DNA of 64,000 nt from Bursaphelenchus xylophilus (GCA_904066235.2 CAJFCV020000005.1:7559501-7623500); one strand, 5' to 3'. Shown: positions 1 through 14,206, counted from the stretch's first letter. Notes: generated from the sequence alone by a model not told the origin. Program-made: numbers and translations.

Positions 1-570
1 TTTTGGAGAAAGTGATTTTTGAACTGTCAAATAATGACTTTACAAATAGTCTCTACTTCCTGCATTTTTACTAGCCTTACAGTTTTAATTTTTGGTCGCG
101 TGGGTGGGTTGCATGCCCATCGGGCTGTGAATATGTAAATTTTATCGTTGCTATTTGTGTCTAAAATTTTCTTAGCGTGACCAAACTATGGTTGTATGCA
201 GGATGCATAAGTTTGGTGTGTTCTCTTAAAGTAACAAGTGTTAATTGCATTCAATGCAATGGAACAATGGGAAACTGGAAATTAAAAGAAAATGTTTTGT
301 TGTTTAGATTTCTACTGGATGTAAAGTAATCCCTAGAATTGAACGCATTGTAATATTTATTGAGTCAATAACTGTTGATAAAGTGTGGTGAATTCTAGAA
401 AAGTAAATAATTTGGCAACAAGGTGTCAATAGAATATGCAGGAGAGTAATTAAATAAATAGTACGTCTTTACTTTGGTATAAAAAACTACAGTGTTTTTT
501 TTTGCCAAAATATGGCTTATTCTTTGCAATTTTGGGGTTTTTAATTTTTCTGTTTTTGCACTCAAGTTTA

Positions 571-662
571 GTCGACAGCGATTTCGGCGCGAAGGTTTCT
601 ACTGCGTAATAAAGTCCGTAGAATTTTTTTGCCGGCTTCGCGCGTGAAATTTGGAGTCGACT
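571..662. repeat. imperfect inverted repeat (hairpin)
   Basis: The left arm starts GTCGACAGCGATTTCGGCGC and the right arm ends with its imperfect complement (CGCGCGTGAAATTTGGAGTCGAC when read forward). They share the outer GTCGAC, an AATTTC-type core and CGCGAAG. The arms are about 25 bases around a loop of about 45. It may be the remnant of a palindromic mobile element; no target-site duplication is clear. Confidence 0.5.
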
Positions 663-2242
663 CACAAAGCAGTGCGTCTCGCTTGTGTAAAAGCGGGAAG
701 TCGCAGCGACGAACGCAAAAAAAATTAGATATAAACGCTCAGTGCAATTCTACCGGCTTTATTTTTAGAGTAGTATTGATTACCATTTCTTTGTGATAAT
801 ACTGGCTTTTTTCATGCTAGGAATTTTATTTGAGGGCTTGGTGGTACATAAAAATTACTATATATAATATATAAGTCGTTTTTTCTAGCCCATTTATAAG
901 AAAGACTGGAAGTCGAATTTTGCCAATTTTCCTTATTAGTCGACTGTTTCAAGGCATAAGTACATACACTTTTATTGTGACTTCAAGAATAAGGTTTTGA
1001 AAAGTACAACTCGTTTACTGTTGTGTCTTTGATTTAGGGCCACAAATTCTTGCAAGGTCTCCCGAAATAATCGAAATTGGCCTTTTCAGTTTTGCTTTCG
1101 TTGGCACTTTGCGAAACCTACAGTTACCCTCTATAATTAGCCCTTCCGTTTCTACTTTTCCGTGTGGTTACGTACAACTTAAATGGTATTCAACTGGGTG
1201 TTCGCTATAATTATCTTCGACATCAGTGAAGAATAAGTGGGTACTGTGGCAGCCGAAGATTACCGGGCCATAAATACCCAAGTCTTCATTAAGTTACAAG
1301 AGAAATTCCATTAATGGCATATGCCATTTTTTGTGCATATTAGGGTGCAATTTACCCGAAATATCATACAGTCGACTACAATCTGAGCCGAGTGTTGGAA
1401 AAGCGGGGTCGTAAACATCATTTAGAATTCGTACGACGTAAAATTTGGGTGGTCTTTGGTCGGCGAAGAGGTGAGCGGGGTGTATTTTTGTAGCTAATTT
1501 AAGGGAATATTGTGGCGTTTTTAAAAGTCCCAACTTATGTTTGAATGCTTCACAGTTTAAAATTTCGCGCCTCGTGATCTATGTATTTCCGCGAATTTTA
1601 TCAAAGCACATATTATAATTGGCGTTGATGTTTAAAGAGCACGTTAAATGTTGTTTATTTGCTCGTTCCAATTAAGATTAGACAAAATGTCACCATGCCA
1701 TGTGGATGGAGATTTAATGGTTTCTCGAAATGTATCCTGGAACGGGGGATCTCGTGTAGGATTAAGTCATGGATAAACAATGCTTTTCGGGTGGTATTTT
1801 AGACGCTGCAGAAGCAATATATTCGATGGGCTTTGGTGTTTGGAGAATTTTGATGCAGATTTCCGCGAATACGTTGTTTGGGAAGGGCACGTATTAATTA
1901 GCTCATACGAATTGAAAAAAAACGGTAATAAAATTTTGGACACAATTATTTTGTGACCAGATTAAAAATTTAAAAACTTTATGCTGCTTGGTCATCTTGA
2001 TGGAAGCGTGATCTTCTCCCATACTACACATTATGTTCAAAATATAGGCGTTTTGCCAACTTGTACAAGTTTCTTTAGTAGGACAACAAAGTGTTCTTAT
2101 TTCTTGTAACTGTAACATGCAATGACATTTCTTATGACAATTGCTTTAATCGTAGAAGTTTAATGCCGTAGATGTACGACCTATTACAATTACGGCCAGA
2201 ATACAAAATACAGTCCATAAAGAATTAAAAAGTTTTGCCTGC

Positions 2243-2278
2243 ACGTCAAAATACATCATATATACTATATTTTGACGT
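2243..2278. repeat. short perfect-arm palindrome
   Basis: The 11-base arms ACGTCAAAATA and TATTTTGACGT flank 14 AT-rich bases. It could form a small hairpin. No gene end is nearby, so a terminator role is not supported. Confidence 0.5.
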
Positions 2279-2610
2279 AGCTATTCTTTCTAGACAAAGA
2301 TTTTTGTAATCTATAAAAGTGCAAAGATGAGCGGCGCTAGTTTTTGTGTTCTCATTTCCGAGTTTTTTTGTATTATGCTTGATTACTGCGCCCATTTTGG
2401 ATTTCGTGTCGTCTATGACGCATTTTTATTACAACTACAAAAACACGTTTGAGTACAAAACAAACTTTTAATTTCCGTTTTACATAGTAACACTTGGTGA
2501 TGAATACGTCTGGAAATGTCACAAGTGCAATAAATACATTTTGCTGACCTTTCTGCGTTGGTAGAAGTACGTTTTTGCTATAAGAAAAAGGTCGGGGAAC
2601 AACCACATAA

Positions 2611-3890
2611 TATACTCCCGGACATATCTCTCTGACCACCCTGTAGCTCGGCTGTTAACTGAGCTACATGGTCCAAATTTTAACTGCCCAATCAGAAAGA
2701 GCTACGAAGCATGTGGAAAAACGGAATTTTTTATATTTGCACTTTAAGGGCATTTGTTTGGGCATTTAAAAAAAAATGGTGGACAAAACTTTCTGATCAC
2801 TTAGGTAAATTGTTTGTAACTTCCGAAAAATGTTTGATACGGGGCTAAAACCGATAATACTGCATAGAACATACATAGGCACATATATCTATGGCAAAAA
2901 ATCGGGGAGTAGCAACATACGTCGCAAGGGGTTGCGCATTCTGCGCATTACGTGTCCATCATACCGAGGGATGTTAAGGGTTTCATCAAGCATGTGTAAA
3001 ATCATTACAAAACTGACCAGCCGGCCGGACTTTAGCGGCCTGTAACTTTTTCAGAATCAGCCCAAACTGGCTGAAATTAAACATGGCTTAGCCTAGCCCT
3101 ACATAATGTAGAATAAAGCTATATTGGTGCTGACCCGGGCTTATGAAATGTCGAGGTGAAACTCCAGGAAAACGCAAACTTGAGGATTTTTTGGCAAATT
3201 TTGACCATTTCGTAATTACAAAATCGGAACAGTTGCGTTTTTTTCGGATTTTGCGTCAGTGCGCGCATGAAATGCAAAGGTAACGGAAGATTGTTATCCT
3301 ACATTCTTCAGTATGCACCAAAAAAATACTGTAGGGGATTTCCAGACTGATTTAATAAAAACGCCTGCGGTTATGATCAATTATTTAGAGACCGGCTTCT
3401 ACCAAGTGGTTTGCTTAAGGCGTTAATGGCATACTTCACATCGCAGGGCAGTAAGATTATGTATCACTAACTCCAACGAGTCTCTTATTGCTTTTTCTAA
3501 AACAAAAGAGTCGTCGTTGCCGCATAGGGCGTGATTTTAACGAGAAAAAGAGCGCTGCAAGAATACGAGTTGCTTGAGGGCACACGCCGAATTTGGTGGT
3601 AAAAAGCATACCCATCGTCCTTGTTGGTCCCTTAATAGTGTTCGAAGATAACTGAACCATGTCGCTTACTCAAGGAGACTGAGAAAACTTTAGTTATTTT
3701 AGGTGATCAGAAAGTTTTGTCCACCAATTTTTGAAAAAACCTGCATAACTCGCCTAAGGACAAAGACACAAGAAACATTTTTATGTGGCAGACTCTGCCT
3801 GCTACGACAAGTATACATGCCTAGTTTCAAAGTGATTCCGTTATATTCACTTGAGATATGGGTGGTCAGAAATTTATGTCCGGGAGTATA
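2611..3890. mobile_element. non-autonomous DNA transposon with inverted ends
   Basis: The ends are inverted copies of TATACTCCCGGACATA followed by TCTGACCACC (left 2611-2640, right 3861-3890). A second internal pair matches perfectly over 23 bases: GGTGGACAAAACTTTCTGAT begins at 2778 and its complement ends at 3725. Between these blocks the arms have diverged. The interior carries no transposase-like frame. This is a 1.28-kb element with long, patchily conserved terminal inverted repeats. Its superfamily is uncertain. Confidence 0.7.
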
Positions 3891-4239
3891 TTAATCTTTT
3901 TTTTAGGTTTTTGCAACTCTTTCATCCATTTATTATAGTAAATATGTAATTGTACAAAAAAATGTGTATTGTTTCTTCCCACTGTTATATAACATCACAA
4001 TTATGTGACAGCAAACATTCTAAAATTGCAACTTGTACATAGATAGTCTGTCTCTTGAGGATTTCCCTTTCCGGTTTTCAGTATGTGTTCCCTGACATCA
4101 CAATTCTTTTGCGTTCGGCTATTACACATTTTCTGTTTTCTGAGAGTTTGCTGACCGTATGTAAATGTACAGTTTGTTTTTATATTAGTTTGACAGGAAA
4201 TTTTCTTAATTGTCTTGTTTTTACATATATGTACTACTT

Positions 4240-4675
4240 ACAGAGGAAGTACTCCAAGTGCGACGCTCAGATTTTGATGAAACTTCGCACAAATTTAAAA
4301 TAATTTTTTCTAAAATATACGCGGGAATCCTAGCTCGCACTTTACAGAACAACCGGGTTGCTACAGATCGAAAGTCGGCGAAAATTTAGTTCTTTTTGCC
4401 GAATTTCGGTATGAAAAGTTTCATGCAACATTATCCGTAAAGGATAATGTTTCTACAAGAAATCAAATTTTTCCGCACGAAACTGCCAAAGTTATGGCGC
4501 TTTTCTCTCTGACCGCTCTCCACGTTTAGCGTGCTCTCTCGGCGGCAAAAATCGTTCGGTATCTCGGCGGCGCCGGCAAAGCGCGAGCTAAAACTTTCTG
4601 GAATTGATATTTAGTCCATACCCGATGCGGGTGCAAAATTTAATGAAAATCTGAGCGTCGCCCTTACTTTCCCTG
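4240..4675. mobile_element. MITE-like inverted-repeat element, about 430 bp
   Basis: The left end (CAGAGGAAGTACTCCAAGTG, then CGACGCTCAGATTTT) is matched in inverse by the right end (AAAATCTGAGCGTCG, then CCCTTACTTTCCCTG). The pairing continues inward through GTGC and a TAGCTCGC block. The interior is non-coding. A left flanking TA and CAG-type termini suggest a Tc1/mariner-like MITE; that assignment is inference. Confidence 0.65.
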
Positions 4676-7600
4676 TTCGGATTTATCGGTATTTAAGGAT
4701 GCTGTTTTGACCAGTCGTCCGTGAAAGCTAGGAGTACTTCAGTCTTTCAAACCGTTTTTAAATGTTTTCAACGGTTGAATCTTTTTGGCCTTTCACGTAA
4801 CATTTACGTAGACTTGGAAATCTTTGATGTATGTCGAAGAAAGGCGGAAGGTGCTCCATTAACAATTAATGTTTTGCGCGTTTCCTCAATTTGGACGCAA
4901 AAGTTGGATTGTGGACTTTAAGAGTTTTTTGTCGTCACCGGCGCTTTTCACGAGTTCTGTCGGAAATGTACGGACCAGGAAATCGTTCAGGTGAAATGTA
5001 AATATCATCGTACTCCCACCGTTATATTTAGCGCACATTCCGCAATTTTTAATCTCTATGCTCGGGTTGAAGTGCGCATGAAGTGACAGGCGCTGCGGGC
5101 TGACATTACGGGGTCGTAGAAACAAAAGATTAAATCCGCAAAAGGAATCGGGGCTGATGGGACTAAAAATAGGATCTGCATAGGAAATGATTCTTATAAT
5201 AATCGGTAAGTAAGAGTTTAGAACAGAATATTTTAGGCAACATATCTGACGGCAACCAAAAGAAAGAATATGCCGGTCATTACTGGTCGATGTTTAAAAA
5301 CGGAGAAAAAAAAATTGAAACGTCATGGCAATATAGACCAACTATAAAAAGGAATAATTGGGATTAACATGTTGATGGTGTTTTGTGGTTTGTTCATCTG
5401 AATCCAGTTTTTGTTAAAATTTGTGAAGAATTTTGTGTACGTATATTGAAGAATTATGTGTACAAATTTTCGGCCAACAGCAAAGGGACCATATCCGGCG
5501 ACAAAATGACGTCGAGTCTAGAACAACAAAACCTCTATACTAACAAGGGAATTCAGTTAACGTGTAAATCGATTTTGTCTTGGGACATAGTTAGATCGAA
5601 AGGTGTATGGTAGTCGATTATTCATTTGGAGGGAAATCTCTGTGCGGTGTTTCGAAATCTTCATGTCTTCTTACGTTTCTTCTATCCCATAGTATGTATG
5701 TATTAATGGAATATAATACAACAGGGCTAAGAAACGTCATTGCGTCTTATGAATTGAAAACTCCAAGTTTCAAATAAACAACGTAAAAACTTACTGCGAT
5801 ATGCTTGACATTTGCGTTTTGCACGTTTTAAGTGCGATGTTGCTATTCACAACTAGAATGATCTTAAACCTACGAATGTCAAACTCATATCGAATTTCGG
5901 CATTCAAGGCATAATTCAACCTGTTGTTTTGAATCTTTAAGCAAGAGTTTTAAATTTAGAGCTCGGAAAAACGGCGTGAAGTAAGCGAATTTGTAACGAC
6001 AATTAAGGGTTCTGGGACAAAATTTCTGCTGTAGTTGAGATAGTAAACACATATACAGCCGTTTTATGAATACTTGTACCCCGCCAATGATTTTGTCAAT
6101 TATCTGAACAGGTTGATTGGAGAGTTTCCGGCAAGGTGGCTTTATAACAGAGATAACCGGGGTTTTAGTTACTCAATAGTTTTCCTGAAAACTTGTGGTT
6201 GATACTGGTACTTGTACTTGTCAAACAGCTCATATGTTTCGTTAATATAATGCATGAGAGTGGATAATACACTTGGTTACACGCTTTCAAAACATGGATA
6301 ATCTTGGAACTAATCTCCGGAGGTATTCATAACTATGTCGCCAAAACAAATGGATTATTGCTTTTTCTAATTTTGTCATATCCGAAAAGCCAATCGATTA
6401 ATTAATTTTAAACTGTTTATTGCTAAAATATTTGCCATTTTTTCACGCTGTAACTTACGTCTGGTATTAAATTTTGAGGCGTCAAAATTCATTAAACATG
6501 AAAGGCAAGCATACAGGATTTCTAGACTACAGTTTATTTCAAGGCGTGCCCTTTATTAGTTAAAGGTTAGCTTACTGTAATAGCATCGAGGTAGTGACAG
6601 TAAGAGACTGCTTACATTATGAACGAACTTCTGAACGAGTTCTGACATTTCATCGATCAAATAGTTAATTTGTAGGTAAGCGCAGTGTTTCAAAGGAAAG
6701 ATTTTAAAGAGCAGTATCTGTTTGAAACGCATAACCCTGTTGTGTTCTGAATGTAACGGGCATTATGGCTTGTACTGTTTGGATTATAAATGTAGAGGAC
6801 AAAAAGAAGTGTTTACGGCAAAACTGCACGTTCTACAACGCATATTTTTTAATGAAATTTGCAGCAAATAAAGCTGTAATTCTACAAAAACCATTCGTTA
6901 ATTTTCGCTTTCGAATGCTTTAATTTTTGATCCAATAAAAGTTCTAACGCACTCTATTAATAGGCACAGAGCGCATGTCTATTCAGCTTCCCAGCCATCT
7001 CATTCAACTCCTCATTTACAACACAATCCCTCAGCCAGACAACCATTTACTGTTTAATTGCTCTCGAGGCAAACGGCTACCGAACACGGGAACATGATTA
7101 CTCCCTTATCAAATTTAGAAAAAGTAAAGGAACGAGGAAATTATATTTTATCGCTTCCGTCCCTAAAAGTTGTTTAATGTGGCCAGAGACCAGCACGTGA
7201 ATTCGGCCGTGTCAGCGCCCAAAATAATACAAAAGGCAATCAAAAGTTGTTTTGCAGGAGTTAAGAAAACAATAAGTCTAACCTAATTTTAGCACAATAG
7301 GATTGTATCCTGCACTAATACGGTATGCATGCCTCCGCAGAACATGTAGCCGCTAATCATGTGAGCTGATTACAAAATGCGCTTAAATTTAATAGATAAC
7401 TTTTAGCAATAAAGCTGATTTTTTTCTTTTGAAATTTTTCTTTTGAACAGCGTCTGCGGAAACGCGGATTACAGTAGTCTGTTGGCCCATTCTAATATAT
7501 TTTGGCGTGTATTTGCTTTTGGCGAGTGCTCAGAATAATATGTACTGTTTGGTTTGTAAACAGAGTACATACAAGATTGCGGTGTAAAACAGTATGTATT

Positions 7601-10600
7601 GTATGAGATGTGGTCAATGATTTAATAATAGGGTCTCAACAAGACAGAGGATATACGATAAGTATTGCGAAAAAATTTACTACAACCATGATCCTAAATT
7701 TTCATAGTTTACCCGTACTTGTTATTTTCTTTGCACTTTTGTACTCAATGTTTTTTGTGGATGATGTATTATATCCATTTGATAAAGGTAAATATGTAAA
7801 TTTTTATATTTTCCATTTGAAGAGAATCAGCTCGAGCTCCTTCTCCGGCCACTGAGCACTTGTTTTTCCGCTTTTAGAATTGGATTTTCATCTGTCTGAA
7901 CATTGAAATACTCTAATAATGAGAATTAATCCACTAGTTATTTGATTTGTATGATTTCCAACCATAATTTCTTCTTGAGAGAAATTGCTGACTCAATTAG
8001 AAGTAATCCAATTTTTTCTGACTTTTTGCATTGAGTTCGGCACAAGCGTTCCGAGTTGATGGAATGTATGTTTCACTGTTATGCAGAGATCTTGTAGAGT
8101 TTTCCTGTTGCCTGAAACGGGGCTGCCAAAGAAACCCAGCCAAAAATCAAAAACCTCTACGCGTAAATCGCCTCGTAGGTGTTGGATTACACTCATCCCA
8201 TACTTTCGAATCTTTTACAGCCTTCAAAACATGTGTTTTTATTCAGAGATCTCGTTCCGTTCCATTTGAATGCCACATATTTAATTATTATTTACGTTTA
8301 TGCCGGTGGAATCTGCTTGTTACTTTGGTTTATATACAAACAAGGTACAGTGATGCTCCGACATCTCACGAATAGCATAATGTGTTTTTTAGCTTTAATT
8401 CAATTTATAATCAATTTATAATCGGTTTTCTTTTTCGTGATCATATTTGTACAACAAAGATTGAGGGGCGAAAACCGAATTTTGTTTTTTATGGCAATAC
8501 TACTAAAAGAAGCGGCTTGAAAACCACAGTAAGACAAGGGATTACAGGGTTTTGCTACTTCACTTTAAAGATTGAAACGCACCGTCAGAAGCCGGTCTTA
8601 AAAGTAAGCTATAACTGGGCGCAATTTCGGATATCTACAGCTAGATGATTTAATATAAGATGTAAATCTTAGAGGTTGGTAATAGGATACTGACGGAGAG
8701 ATCAAACTTTTGACTTGCGCTTTGTAACATGTTAGACGTAAAAGCGGTGCGAACCTTTTTTAAAGTCTTTGTGTGGGTGGGCAGTTGGTCCGTTTCCTTC
8801 ATGGACTCTCTGACCTTCTCAAAAGCTCATGTTTTCGTTTCAACAGCTCTTTGAATTTTTCCATCATTTTTGTTTTCAGTCATAAAAACAAGTACATATA
8901 GCTTTAATAAAAATAACTCTCGAAATTTTAGGGATCAAAATTAGTGCCAATAAGAAGCGTCAACTATCAAACAAACATATCACCGTAACCCCACCAAAGA
9001 CTACAAAAGTTACAGTAAGATATCCGATCAAAGTTCTTTTTCCAATTAGAGGGTGCGAATATTTAATTAGATATCTTAATTCGCTTCCCCAAACCTTCCA
9101 AACACCCATGCCCTAAGGTGTTTAAATCGATTTCCTACCACTAATTCGATTGGCTGTACACTCGGGGCCAAAAAATACTTACCCATTGCTTCTTGGTTAT
9201 AGAATGTAACCAAATTTACACCTTTTTGGATTGAATTACTCGAGTGCAGAATGTTATTTGTACCTGATTTTTGAAACGAAAAAAGTAAAAGGTTTGGTCA
9301 ATATGCGTACTTATTGTATTTATAGTATAGGTCAAGTCGTAATAAAGTTTAAGGATTCCATTGTCGAAGTTGTTGTGACCATGTACAAATTGACACTCGT
9401 ATTCGTATTTGTACTATGCAGAGATCAACAATCTGTGTCCAAAATTGTGTCTGTAAAACATACAAAACTATTTTTTAGGCACTGTAAGCCTCTTACAATG
9501 TAAAATAAGCAGCTACCAAAGACATGGGACTATTTACAGGCAGCGATCCTTAAGTAGTAACAGTCTAAACGAGTAATCTCCGTGTGATATTATTGTTTTC
9601 GTTCAACGTTTTAAGCACTGTATTCATAAAAGAAATGCAGCGATTACCGTATATCATAGGGCGCAAAAAGGGATTTGCAACGAAATTAGGAATAATTAAA
9701 AAATGTTACTTTAAAAATAGATTACAAGCTTAATGAAGTGTAATATAAGAGGTCTGTTGTCGGTAAGGATTAGTTTTTACAGCCACATTCAAAGACCAGA
9801 GTATAAAAAACAATATATCTACCAATTTGGACTTAAATTTCGTTTTTATAAGGTGTAAATGTATCTTACAATGCCACAATTTATTACAGTCTCTCACCAA
9901 AAATAGTTTACAGTAAGCATGATCAAGACTTTGTACTTTAATCCAGTTTCAAGTCCAAGAAGTCGAATTTAGTTCCCCCTTTGCACCCTTCCGGCCCACA
10001 GGCAATCCCACTGCGATGGGCTCCATGTTTAAAGAAATTCGAATGTTTCACGGAACGTCGGGATTTCGGCCAGAACTGTAACAAAAACGACCCCAGAGGC
10101 GTTGTTTAAAACACGCTCGTATCTGATCCTGTCAAATCACTGTGAACGCTGGGTTCAAATGATGTTTACGGCAGGCGGAATTTAGTTGGATTTTTTTGTT
10201 TTTTGACGTTTTCTTGGGAAGCATATTGTAGTAGTGGTGCTCTTCTGAACTATTCTTATATTTGGAAAGCAAATTTGATGTATAGACAGGAAATGATGTC
10301 GTCAAAAAAAGACTGGTCGAAAAATTGACATTTTTTAAAAAGGTGGCCTTTTCTGACTTTTTGCATTTGCTTGATGATAAAACATCTGAGTGCAAAGTTT
10401 GGCTTTTGAATCCCTAAATTTACAATTTCCGACCTTTTCCTTGCCGTATATTCCGTACTTTTCCCACTTTAAACCCGTGCTTTCTTGTTTTGACTATTGA
10501 AGACATAATAATTCTTATTTACACTTCTATTACACCAATTACTATAACGTATTCTTGCTGAACTCTGAATACGTAATTTTCTTTTTCAAAATGATGGCTT

Positions 10601-13600
10601 AGAAATCATAAGCTCTCTAAAAGCAATTGATATTTTTTCTCACCAGTAAAAAAATTTAAGAATTGCGTCGTAGGAATCCATTGTCTTCAAACAGAGTTTC
10701 AGATTACCTTTATGATGCAGTTTGACGTGTCTTTGCCTATTTTATATTGCTCATGAGGGGTAAACGAAAGTAATTTGGTACTGTAACAAGCTAGGAAATT
10801 AGGAAAACACCAATAAAGTATCCTTTTACCCGTGTTATTAAAACACAGAGGTTTCACTAGGGCAGTCATGCATATTTTGGACTGAATCAATTTTTTTGTG
10901 ATATTTTCGCAATGTATAACAGTTGCAACCTGAAAACGATGGCATTATAACGACTAAGGTTTGCCGTAAATTGGTCATCAATTCTCGGAATTATTTTATT
11001 TCTTTTATTAATTTTGACACTTGGTTTGGACGAAACTCCAAAGTGGGCGGAAAGGAATTTTCTTCAATTTCGGGTTGTTGTGCATTGTACCTTCAAAATG
11101 TTTTTTTGCTAAATCCCTTTTTAAATGTCAAGACGTCAATAACTCAAAGGTCTCTATTGCATTATTATTTGTCTTGCTCTTCTGTTGACGCATTCATCCC
11201 CATATCCCATACCGAATTTCCCTCAAATCTGGTTTAATTAGGAGTGGATATCTAATAACAATTGAATTTGATGACAAAGTTTCTTAATTTCTGAGGAGTG
11301 GGCGATTATAATGAGTGATACCTTCGTTTCAATCCCGAAACCACGCCAATATTGGAACAATACCAGTGTAATTAAGCGCGTGGGCTTGCGGCGGGATTCA
11401 TGGTGCATTTTCCTAAATTTAAACTCGCCTATGATGAGAGTTGTGTCATTTAGTTGACGGGGCTTTTGAAAGATTAATCAGATTCGTAAGGTTGACTTCT
11501 GGCGCTGAAAAGAAGCCTAATGAAGTTTTTTTGAAAGGAATTAGTATGTTCGGCCACACATGTTACGATATCCGCATAGTCAACATATAAACAATTTTAC
11601 GATAGGTCTATGATTCGTAGTCTTTCAGGGCTAAATACAGTAATCCATCTTTAAAACTCTGGGCTTCAATTGAAGGAAACGCGGGGGACAATATAACGGT
11701 CTGATGAGTATATTGGTTCAATCAAGGTGGCATATGTCTGGATAGAGTATTGTACATATATAGCTATGGGCCTTTGCTATCCATAGACGGCTCAGAAGTT
11801 GTTGTTTTGGAAGTGTTCAAATTTTTGAAAAACATGTCGATTTCGCATAAGATTTCTGTTGTTTGCTGATACCGCTTTAAATACTATTCATAATCAGAAT
11901 CTTGACCGTTTCCGCAATGTTCTCCAATCTTTATTTCCGTTTGTTTGTATCAATTACTTCTGATATAACAGGAACTTAAGTGCAGCTGTTTGTCCAAGAT
12001 TATTCCTTTAAAGCCCTAAAATAATGCTCCACGTTCGACAAGCCGTAATCCCCCGAGCACGCAATCCACATTGTAATACTTACGTTGTCCGTAAACACTG
12101 CAGAAGGTACTGTAAGAACGTGTCGTAACAAAATCTAGAAGAATGATAGGATCAGCTTTTGGGTACTTTTTTTGGCGATGTACTTGCGGACTTCCCTACA
12201 TTTTTTTCTCCGAATCTCGACTTACCCATCGGGCCTGGCTGGCCAGATGGGTAATACAGTGGAACTCCAAGTGACCTAGCGCAAACATTTGTCCAGTCAG
12301 ATTTATCAATAATCCTTTTAAATTCCACATCCGAAGATACACTATTATGTATTTTAATATCCTTATAAAGAACACGTTAACTTAAAAAATTGAAGGATAA
12401 GGTCTGTTGCAATTTATATTGTTTGGAAATCCCGGGATTAACGCTGCTAGAAGACCTTGCTTATCCAGAGCCGTCAGATATACGTCAAACAAACCCTACG
12501 AATGTCAGTGAAGATCATGGCCTAAGGAAAAGTGTCGATTTTATTTTTTTTTTGGTACAACAGACGAAGAAAATTTTTGGACATTTCGGTATTAAATTTT
12601 AATGATTTTCTGCTCTCTTTTTTGTTTACAATGTAGAAAGTGCGGGCCCTCTAAGAAGATTTCGGCATTAAAAACTGTGTTTCCGACAGAAAGTAGAGTG
12701 AAAATCGACAGATCAGATTTTCTCAGATGGCTCAGGTGATGTTATGAAATCCCTTCAAATTTATCAAATTAGAGTATTCTCCAAGTTTTCACGTGTTTTC
12801 CAGAAACTTTAGCGAGATCTAAATAAAATTTTTTGATGCACACGAGGAAAGAGGTTTTACCCTAGAATAGACATGCTGGCTTTACTATTACTAGCATGAA
12901 AACAACTTGGTATTCCATAACGTTCCAAAGATGGCCAAATTAACTCTTTTTTGACACTAATTTTCTTGACCTTTTTGCCGAATTTTGGGTTGAATACGCT
13001 TCATCACACACATGAGGGATTCTTTTTTGCCTCCGGAAACGGTAGGCGAAATAAAGTCAAATTACTGTATGCTAAATATAGTCGGATTTGGCCTTACCCA
13101 CGCACTCTTTGGTCGCCGGTTGCAACGTGATTTTCTTGTTTTCGAATGCCTGCACCTTGCACTTGTAACTCCAAATCTAATCAACCATCTATAATAATCG
13201 AATACCGATGCTTGGCCCACTTTTTGTTGGCTATAAATATGGTTTGTGTACACCCCCAGACTCTCGGGCAGCATGTGAAGGGAACGTGTTCACTCCGATT
13301 GACGAATCCGAAACTCGGATTTGAATATCACCAATTACCCGATGAAACATACGTGAGCGTAGTCATCCACAAATAACGTCTAAATGTCCTGCGGATAACA
13401 TATTTTAGAACAAATGCGATGAAGCGTGAATGCTAAACGCATTTGCAGCGAACGCTTTCTTCGTTTGCTGACTTTTTTCTCACGGAAATGACATTATAAT
13501 GGGAGTATTCACAGACGCTATTATCTGTCCGAGATATATAAAAGCATATGATACAATAGAAGTGTTATCATAGCGCGACGTTTTTTTCGATTCTTGACTG

Positions 13601-13885
13601 ACTAGTGAGCTTTGGGCTATAGTTGGAGTCATTGGTTTTCGGGTCGTTACGGTAGTTCATTTTTTGACTTGAGAGCAAATAATATTGCAGACACATCACT
13701 TTGTGTGGTGAAAATTTTATTTTTAGTATGAGAAATCTCACAATCAGCTGTTTCTGAAAATTGCAACGCGAAGGTTTCTGGCTTTCGAACTGAATCCTAT
13801 GCAACTTGACAACAGTGCCCTTTGGTTCTAGTTTGTATGTATCTTCACAACGCCATCTCCAAACACTGACTCCCACTTCAAGAGT
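4676..13885. other. 9-kb gene desert
   Basis: Only short overlapping open frames with no recognisable homology occur here, and none has a convincing splice context. A perfect-stem candidate hairpin lies at 12222-12253. I see no RNA gene. The stretch may be a decayed repeat-rich chromosome region. Confidence 0.55.
12222..12253. repeat. 14-bp stem hairpin
   Basis: TTACCCATCGGGCC pairs with GGCCAGATGGGTAA across the loop TGGCT, with one mismatch. Its role is unknown; it lies in non-coding DNA. Confidence 0.5.
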
Positions 13886-14206
13886 ATGCACAGAGCAGTA
13901 CTAATCGTCCTGCCATTAGTTCCCATAGCTTGGTCATTGACGTTTACACTTAAATCTGTTTTATGTTCTTACTGTAATGAACACAATGGCTGTTATTTCA
14001 ACCGGGAAAGTCTTGTCTACATTTTGAAGACCTCTTCAATAGATGCCCTTAACCTGTGTACAATTGTTTACTTTTTCAAAGACATCGCTCTGATGCTTTG
14101 TACTTGGTACGGGTCTAGGATTGTACAGTGCTGTAAAATGTGCATCCCGGTTGTACCTTATGACGAGATTTACAGAGGATCTTGTTGTGGCCTCCTCGAT
14201 TCTTGA
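13886..14206 (+). CDS. possible small cysteine-rich secreted protein (doubtful)
   Basis: An ATG-initiated frame of 106 codons begins with a hydrophobic stretch that looks like a signal peptide (MHRAVLIVLPLVPIAWS), followed by a cysteine-rich body with CSYC, CCKMC and SCCG clusters. I recognise no family. There is no clear TATA box, acceptor before the ATG or poly(A) signal at the expected distance, and it sits in a gene desert. It may be a chance frame. Cysteine-rich secreted peptides are common in nematodes, which is the only reason to keep it. Confidence 0.2.
   Translation: MHRAVLIVLPLVPIAWSLTFTLKSVLCSYCNEHNGCYFNRESLVYILKTSSIDALNLCTIVYFFKDIALMLCTWYGSRIVQCCKMCIPVVPYDEIYRGSCCGLLDS

Larger units (their letters stand above)
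1..2610. other. gene-free AT-rich stretch with two palindromes
   Basis: No open frame here has the base composition, homology or flanking splice signals of an exon, so I see no supported gene. The stretch holds an imperfect inverted repeat at 571-662 and a short palindrome at 2243-2278, both listed separately. The rest looks like decayed intergenic DNA. Confidence 0.6.

Noticed and set aside
8031..8648. Four overlapping plus-strand frames of 62-114 codons
   Set aside because: They overlap in different frames, have no homology or splice context, and look like chance.
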